Source: Mesorhizobium sp. AR02
GTDB lineage: Bacteria > Pseudomonadota > Alphaproteobacteria > Rhizobiales > Rhizobiaceae
NCBI RefSeq assembly: GCF_024746835.1
Contig: NZ_CP080531.1
Coordinates: forward strand, 5,476,001 to 5,540,000
Reading direction: 5' to 3'
Length of the DNA: 64,000 nt
The translations under genes were made by a program, and so were the position numbers. Within the stretch, counting starts at the first letter, position 1. Every line of letters starts with the position of its first letter. Shown one piece after another: positions 59,096-64,000 of the stretch. Below the pieces are notes generated by a model. That model saw only the letters and a program-made list of their open reading frames with translations, searched no databases and was not told the DNA's origin.

Positions 59096-61219
59096 TCATC
59101 CTCCGATCCTGCCGGTGAGGGCCAGCTTGAAAGTGCGGCCCTTGCCCTGTTCCGTTGCCGCCGTCGTCGACCATGCGCTTTGCGGGTCGGTGTAGGCGGT
59201 GTTGAAGACGTTATCGACGCCGAAATCGAGCTTGAGATTGTCGTTGACGCGCCAGTTGGCGAAGACATTGACGAGATTGAACCCGTCGTCGACCACCGGC
59301 ACGGCATTCGGATTGGTGCGGCTGGTGCGAGTGATCTCGCCGATGCTGAGATATTGCGCGCCGATGGTGAGCTGGTCCTCCAGCATGCGGAAGCCGATCG
59401 TGGCCGAGAAGCGGTCGAGTGGCGTGTTGTTCAACGCCTGGCCGGAATAGACGCCGCTGACGACCTTGGCGTCGATCAGCGCGCCGGCAAGGTTCACGAA
59501 GCCCCAGCCATAATCGTAGACCATTTCGGCCTCGATGCCCTTCAGTCGGGCGTCGCCGATGTTGATCGCCGTGCGCGGCAGCACGGTGAGGTCGACGTCG
59601 ATATAGTCCTCGACATCGGTGTGGAAGACGTTGAGCTTGGCGCGTAGCCGGTCGCCCGCCGTCAGCACATTGTCACACTTGATGTTGATGCCGGCCTCCC
59701 AGTTCTTGGCGGTTTCCGGCTGCAGCAGAAGGTTGGGGCGGTAGCTGTCGCCGCCGCCATGCGCACCGCCGCCGCGGAAGACATCCTGCAGGCCCGGCGC
59801 CCGGTAGCCTTCGGAATAGGTGCCGTAGAGTTGAAAACCTTCGAACGGGGTGACGCCTACAGTCAGGCGCGGTGACCAGCGGTCGCCGGAGATCGAGGCT
59901 GGCTGTGGCGGCGTGGTCCGGGTTTCGCCGTCCAGTTGATAGCCGTCATAGCGCAGAGCCGTGATGACCTGCAGCCAGTTCTCATAGTCGCCCTGCCATT
60001 GCAGGAAGCCGCCATAGCCCTGCTGCTCGCCGGCACCGAAATGTGCTGCTTCCGAGGAGGCTTCGAGATAGTAGTAGTCGAGCCCATAGGTCAGCGTGTG
60101 GGCGATGCCCCAGGCGTCGAAGCGCGAGGAATTCTTCACGTTGAAGCCCGTCGTCGCGACATCGTAGAAGCGGAAATTGCCAATTGCCGAGGTAGGCCAC
60201 ACCTGCGTCTGCTCGGCGCGGGTGCGGTTGTGGTAGGCGTTGGCGCTGAGATCGATCAGGTCGTTGTCGTCGGGCTTCCAGGTGTAGGCGGCGGCGTAGG
60301 TCTGGTTGGTGGTGTTGGTGTCGTAGCGGCTCAGCGTCGGCGAGGTTGAGCCGCTCGAACCGGTGATCTGGTCGTTGTAGCGCTGCAGGATGGCGCCGAG
60401 CTTCAGCTCATGGCCATCGGCCGGCCGCAGCGTCGTCTTCAGATAACCGCTGGTTACCTGTTCGCCGGTCCACGGCACGGTGTCGCCATTGCCGTCGGTG
60501 TAGCTGTCGCGCTCGCGGTAGATGAGGTTGCCGATGATGTCGGCATCGTCGCTGAAGCGGTAAGCGCCGGTGGTGCTGGTGGTGAAGCCGTCGCCGTTAC
60601 TTTCATAGCCGAGCTTCTCGCTCAGTGCCCAGCTCTCCTGCGGCTTCAGGAAATCGCCGGCGTCCTTGGTTTCGAAGGACACCACGCCGCCAATGCCGCC
60701 CGACCCATAGGCGTTCGACACCGGGCCGCGAATGACGGTGGCTTCCTTGATCAGGTCCGGCTCGACATAGAACGAGCCCGAGCCATGGCCGACGCGCCAG
60801 TAGTCCTGGCGGGCGCCGTCGAGGGTGACCACGACGCGGCCATATTGTTCCAGGCCACGGATGTTGATGGCGGTCGCCGGGTCGTCGCCGTTCATCGAGG
60901 CGGCGACGCCGGGCGTGGTGCGGAAGATGTCGGCGGCGGTGTCCGGCTGGATGCGGTCGAGCTCGTCCTGGTCGACGGCGCTGATGGCGGCCATTGACTC
61001 GATGACGGCCGTCTTGATCATCGTCGCCGAGATGGTGATCACGTCGAGCATGGTCGCCGGCTGGTTCTGCGCGGCAGTGGCCGGCGCCAGGCGGTCGGCC
61101 TTGGCGGCCTTTTTCTCCTGCTCCTGTTCCTGCGCGCTGGCGAAAGGCGCGGCGCACAGGCCGAGCACGAAGGCGAGCGCGGTGCTCGCCATCAAGGTCG
61201 TGTTTGTTGTCGTTGTCAT
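59096..61219 (-). CDS. TonB-dependent heme/hemoglobin-type outer-membrane receptor
   Basis: 707 residues. Signal peptide (LMASTALAFVLGLCAAPFASA). The plug domain contains ISAVDQDELDRIQPDTAADI, TPGVAASMNG, INIRGLEQYGRVVVTLDGAR and VIRGPVSNAYGSGGIGGVVS, followed by a 22-strand barrel (YGTYSEGYRAPGLQDVFRGG, NNTPLDRFSATIGFRML) ending KGRTFKLALTGRIGG. It fits the hemoglobin/transferrin/lactoferrin receptor group (ShmR-like). It is divergent from hmuT across a RirA-type box, consistent with heme uptake. Confidence 0.92.
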   Translation of the reverse strand: MTTTTNTTLMASTALAFVLGLCAAPFASAQEQEQEKKAAKADRLAPATAAQNQPATMLDVITISATMIKTAVIESMAAISAVDQDELDRIQPDTAADIFRTTPGVAASMNGDDPATAINIRGLEQYGRVVVTLDGARQDYWRVGHGSGSFYVEPDLIKEATVIRGPVSNAYGSGGIGGVVSFETKDAGDFLKPQESWALSEKLGYESNGDGFTTSTTGAYRFSDDADIIGNLIYRERDSYTDGNGDTVPWTGEQVTSGYLKTTLRPADGHELKLGAILQRYNDQITGSSGSTSPTLSRYDTNTTNQTYAAAYTWKPDDNDLIDLSANAYHNRTRAEQTQVWPTSAIGNFRFYDVATTGFNVKNSSRFDAWGIAHTLTYGLDYYYLEASSEAAHFGAGEQQGYGGFLQWQGDYENWLQVITALRYDGYQLDGETRTTPPQPASISGDRWSPRLTVGVTPFEGFQLYGTYSEGYRAPGLQDVFRGGGAHGGGDSYRPNLLLQPETAKNWEAGINIKCDNVLTAGDRLRAKLNVFHTDVEDYIDVDLTVLPRTAINIGDARLKGIEAEMVYDYGWGFVNLAGALIDAKVVSGVYSGQALNNTPLDRFSATIGFRMLEDQLTIGAQYLSIGEITRTSRTNPNAVPVVDDGFNLVNVFANWRVNDNLKLDFGVDNVFNTAYTDPQSAWSTTAATEQGKGRTFKLALTGRIGG

Positions 61220-61328
61220 GCAAGCCCCCAAGCAAATGCAAACTGCTGGCGGCGGCTGAACGGCCCTGGCTGGCATGATTGGAATCCCTCGACCCAAGCG
61301 GTCGGGGCAGGGGTCACATATTAAAACA

Positions 61329-61343
61329 TGATGACACAAGTCA
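61329..61343. promoter_or_regulatory. RirA-type IRO box
   Basis: TGA-N9-TCA between the divergent receptor and hmuT genes; it fits the iron-responsive-operator consensus used by RirA in rhizobia and could control both directions. Confidence 0.55.
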
Positions 61344-61394
61344 ACTTTAAGGCCAAGTCGGTCATCGAAAAGTCATTTGGGCAAGGAGCGGAAC

Positions 61395-62348
61395 ATGGTC
61401 GGCAGTGTGGGTGAGGGTAGGCGGATGCCGTGGTTCCAGCCGGGCAGGATCGCGGCAGTGCTGTTCCTGACGTTGTCGGTGCTGGCACCGTCCTGCGGCT
61501 TCAAGGCGCTGGCCGCAGAGAGCGTTGTCGATGCGCTGGGACGAACTGTCGTGCCGGGGCCGGCAACCAGAATCCTGACACTTGGCTCCGACGTCACCGA
61601 GATCGTCCATGCGCTCGGCGCGGGTGAACGCATCATCGCCGTCGACCGGGGCAGCAAACATCCGCCCGATGTGACCGAAAAACCCAACGTCGGCTATCGC
61701 CGCCAGCTTTCGGTGGAAGGGTTGGCGGGCCTGCGTCCCGATCTGATCCTGGCGGCCGAGGACAGCGGGCCGCCGGAGGCGATGGAGGTGCTGAAGTCGC
61801 TGGCGATCCCGATCGTCCTCGTCCCGCAGGACAACACGCCGCAAGGCATCGAGCGCAAGATCACGCTGATCGCCGCCAGCCTTGGGCTTGAGGACAAGGG
61901 CAAGGCGGTTTCCACCGAAGTGCTCGCGGCCTTCCAGACCGCCTCCGATCTGTCCGCGAAAATCCCGCCGGAGCGGCGCAAGAAGGTGGTGTTCTTCCAT
62001 GGCCTAATGAAACTGAGCGCGGCAGGTGCCGGCACGTCCGCCGACGCCATCATCCGCTATGCCGGCGGCCTCAATCCCATGGATGTCGTACAAGGCTACA
62101 AGCCGGCATCCGAGGAAAAGCTGGTCGAGATGGCGCCCGATGTCATCCTGATGATGAGCGACGGCAAGGGTGGCCCGACGCCGGAACAGGTGTTCGCCAA
62201 CCGGGCGCTGGCGGCTACGCCTGCGGCGGCAAACAAGGCGCTGGTCGTGCTTGACGGCGCCTACATGATCGGCTTCGGCCCGCGCACATCAGACGCGATC
62301 CGCGACCTGGCGAAGGCGCTTTATCCGGACCCGGTAAGCGTGGATTAG
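61395..62348 (+). CDS. hmuT: Hemin ABC transporter substrate-binding protein
   Basis: 317 residues. Signal peptide (AAVLFLTLSVLAPSCGFKALA), then VDALGRTVVPGPATRILTLGSDVTEIVHAL, the start of HmuT/ChuT-type periplasmic heme binders, and later ADAIIRYAGGLNPM. AAGGAG is 7 nt before the ATG. In most rhizobia hmuU and hmuV follow; here the next gene is a LacI regulator on the other strand, so the permease and ATPase must be elsewhere. Confidence 0.9.
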   Translation: MVGSVGEGRRMPWFQPGRIAAVLFLTLSVLAPSCGFKALAAESVVDALGRTVVPGPATRILTLGSDVTEIVHALGAGERIIAVDRGSKHPPDVTEKPNVGYRRQLSVEGLAGLRPDLILAAEDSGPPEAMEVLKSLAIPIVLVPQDNTPQGIERKITLIAASLGLEDKGKAVSTEVLAAFQTASDLSAKIPPERRKKVVFFHGLMKLSAAGAGTSADAIIRYAGGLNPMDVVQGYKPASEEKLVEMAPDVILMMSDGKGGPTPEQVFANRALAATPAAANKALVVLDGAYMIGFGPRTSDAIRDLAKALYPDPVSVD

Positions 62349-62355
62349 GCGGGCA

Positions 62356-63384
62356 TTAGATCTCCGGGATGTTTTCCTTGAAGATCACCTGCAGCCTTGG
62401 CTGGTGCAATTCATAGGACAGTCCCCGGACCGCATGGGTCAAGGTGTTGAGCGCCTCGCGGGCCTCGACGCGCGGGTTCTGGTCGATGACCGCGTCGAGC
62501 GTGCCGTCGAGCAGCAGGTCCTTGGTGCCGTCCGTCACCTCATGGCCGAGGAAGACCATGGATTGCGCGCGGCCGCGCTCCTTGAGCGCGCGCGCGATGC
62601 CGGTGTTGCCGGCGCCGACATTGTAGATCGCCGCAAGGTCGGGGTGCCGGTCCAGAAGCGCTGATGCTTCCGAATAGGCCTTTTCGCGGTCATCGAGCAT
62701 TTCGCGCATTTCGACGATCTCGAGATTGGGCGATTCCTCGGTCAATATGTGCCGGAATCCCATCTCGCGTTCCTCATGGCCGCGATAGGACAGCGAGCCG
62801 GCGAACAGCGCCACCTTGCCGGGGCGTTCCGGCCCCATGAAACGGTTGAGCAGATAGCCGGCCAGCCGCCCGGCGGCGCGGTTGTCGATGCCGATATAGG
62901 CGACCCTCGGCACATGCAGGATGTCGGAGGCGATGGTCACCACCTTGATATCGTTGGCCGACAGCGAGCGGATCGCCTCGCGCACCGTCGGATGGTCGAG
63001 CGCGATGACGCCGACGCCTTGCGTCTGCCCGCGCAAATCCTGCAGCAGGCGGGCGAGCCGGTCGGGATTGAAGCCTTCTATGGTGGCGATGTGGACATCG
63101 AGATCGGGGCGCGCCAAAGCCTGCGCCTCGATGTGTCGGTGCAGCATCTTGATGAAGGAATTGGTGCCGGCCGGCAGTGCGAAGTCGAGCCGGATGACCT
63201 CGCCGGGCAAGGCGCGCGGCGGCGCCCCGTTCGGGCCTTCGGCGATATAGCCGAGGCGCTGCGCCATTTCGAGCACGATTTCGCGCGTGCGCGCCCGCAC
63301 GCCGGGGCGGTTGTTGAGCACGCGGTCGACGGTGGCGGCGGAAACGCCGGCTTCCCGGGCTATGTCAGTCAGGGTGGAACGCAC
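62356..63384 (-). CDS. LacI-family transcriptional regulator
   Basis: 342 residues. HTH STLTDIAREAGVSAATVDRV LNNRPGVR at the N-terminus, then a periplasmic-binding-protein-like domain with VIRLDFALPAGTNSF, VGVIALDHPTVREA, YIGIDNRAAGRLAGYLLNRF and VFLGHEVTDGTKDLLLDG. It resembles regulators of sugar ABC operons. It is divergent from such an operon (63742), with two matching half-palindromes between. Confidence 0.93.
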   Translation of the reverse strand: MRSTLTDIAREAGVSAATVDRVLNNRPGVRARTREIVLEMAQRLGYIAEGPNGAPPRALPGEVIRLDFALPAGTNSFIKMLHRHIEAQALARPDLDVHIATIEGFNPDRLARLLQDLRGQTQGVGVIALDHPTVREAIRSLSANDIKVVTIASDILHVPRVAYIGIDNRAAGRLAGYLLNRFMGPERPGKVALFAGSLSYRGHEEREMGFRHILTEESPNLEIVEMREMLDDREKAYSEASALLDRHPDLAAIYNVGAGNTGIARALKERGRAQSMVFLGHEVTDGTKDLLLDGTLDAVIDQNPRVEAREALNTLTHAVRGLSYELHQPRLQVIFKENIPEI

Positions 63385-63467
63385 CGTCTTTCATCTCCTC
63401 AACGCATCAGGATCACGCAATGCCGGCGGTTGGCCTGATGGCCGCGACTCCTCGCCATCGGCAATTC

Positions 63468-63571
63468 TGATGGGAAATGATGTATCCGGCCTTGGCCGAA
63501 GCGCAAGCCGTCGGGCTAAATCAGGTCGACTGGCACGGCTATTCCGGGATGGGAAGACACATTTCCCATCA
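63468..63571. promoter_or_regulatory. Pair of LacI-type operator candidates
   Basis: TGATGGGAAATGA (63468-63480) reappears inverted as CACATTTCCCATCA (63558-63571), about 90 bp apart between the divergent LacI gene and the sugar ABC operon. Such spacing allows looping. The rest of the 357-bp gap has TTGACA-N17-TCAATA at 63664-63692 as a possible promoter and no gene. Confidence 0.55.
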
Positions 63572-63741
63572 AATCGAGGCATAAGGAGCGGTATATGGAC
63601 CCCGGTATGACGCATTTCCTCGCCTCATTGCGATGTTGTGAGGTATTTTGATTATTTATGATGTTGACAGCCTTCCGATCCTGACGTCAATATCCCTCAT
63701 GGGCTCGTGGAGGAACATTGAGCCCTGAGGGAGGAATTCCA

Positions 63742-64000
63742 ATGTCTGATCTGATCCGCATATCGCGACGCCGGTTGCTGGCGTCCGGAGGAAAGGCGGC
63801 GGTGTTCGTTGCCGCCACGGGTATCGCCCCGCAATTCATTCGTCCCGGCCGCGCCTATGCCGCCGACGCACTGGCGCCGGGCATGATCGGCGGCCCGACC
63901 GGCTTCGAGGGCGCCGAGCGCTATCAGTATGGCGCCGACACGCCGGAAGGCCGCGCCATCGAGGCGGCCAAGGCACTGAAGGGCGCCGGCAAGGCGCCGG
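63742..64000 (+). CDS. Sugar ABC transporter substrate-binding protein (3' end missing)
   Basis: 86 codons are visible. A twin-arginine signal peptide (RISRRRLLASGGKAAVFVAA, then cleavage near GRAYA) is followed by DALAPGMIGGPTGFEGAERY and EGRAIEAAKALKGAGK. GAGGGAGG precedes the ATG at 63742. The adjacent divergent LacI regulator and the Tat signal fit a sugar-binding protein of the CUT class; the window ends inside the gene. Confidence 0.85.
   Translation, partial: MSDLIRISRRRLLASGGKAAVFVAATGIAPQFIRPGRAYAADALAPGMIGGPTGFEGAERYQYGADTPEGRAIEAAKALKGAGKAP

Noticed and set aside
57894..59195. 433-codon plus-strand frame
   Set aside because: Antisense to the siderophore-interacting protein; it has low-complexity His/Gln/Arg content.

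Overview
The window is about 64 kb of GC-rich (roughly 62-65%) chromosomal DNA. Gene content, Shine-Dalgarno usage, RirA-type and sigma-EcfG-type regulatory sites, many DUF982/DUF378/DUF3309/DUF3606 proteins and abundant palindromic intergenic repeats point to an alphaproteobacterium of the Rhizobiales, most likely Mesorhizobium or a close relative. This placement rests on pattern recognition, not a database search.

Layout. 1-8.2 kb: 3' end of a PLP aminotransferase, an exported isoaspartyl methyltransferase, a secreted protein, a C39-like protease/Ddl/DUF4279 operon, and a HipBA-type toxin-antitoxin pair with four operators. 8.2-14.1 kb: two SDR genes with their TetR regulator (same operator at both promoters), an AI-2E-type permease, a VOC protein and a RibD/DHFR-like protein. 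14.1-17.1 kb: an IS91-family element (tyrosine recombinase plus HUH transposase) flanked by broken copies of neighbouring genes (aldo/keto reductase on the left, VOC on the right). 17.2-21.7 kb: NTF2-like, NmrA-like and quinone-reductase genes, a WYL regulator, and the intact aldo/keto reductase. 21.8-35.7 kb: a long run of small proteins, many probably stress-related, with a frameshifted HWE kinase, a tRNA-Gln, two tandem small-RNA candidates, an IS1595-type relic and small membrane proteins. 35.8-39.5 kb: GT39-type glycosyltransferase, msrA, and a RiPP-precursor-like peptide followed by a formyltransferase. 39.5-42.9 kb: a TPP riboswitch controlling ykoF-thiXZY. 43-49 kb: a methyltransferase, two Gly-rich secreted paralogues, DUF3309, an FMN-binding protein, a HisKA_2/HWE kinase and small stress-type proteins. 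49.1-57.8 kb: a GntR regulator, ADP-ribosylglycohydrolase, PfkB kinase, spermidine-type ABC transporter and the two aconitase-X subunits, which look like one catabolic locus. 58-62.3 kb: heme/iron uptake (siderophore-interacting protein, TonB receptor, divergent HmuT) around a RirA-like box. 62.3-64 kb: a LacI regulator and the start of a divergent sugar ABC operon.

The strongest non-obvious signals are: five perfect GGAAC-N16-CGTT (sigma-EcfG) promoters, each 34-69 nt upstream of a small stress-type gene; a tandem pair of near-identical short transcription units, each with its own promoter and terminator; a 31-residue RiPP-like precursor next to a formyltransferase; the ADP-ribosylglycohydrolase/PfkB/ABC/aconitase-X locus; and the 50-32-50 bp array of four palindromes in front of hipBA.
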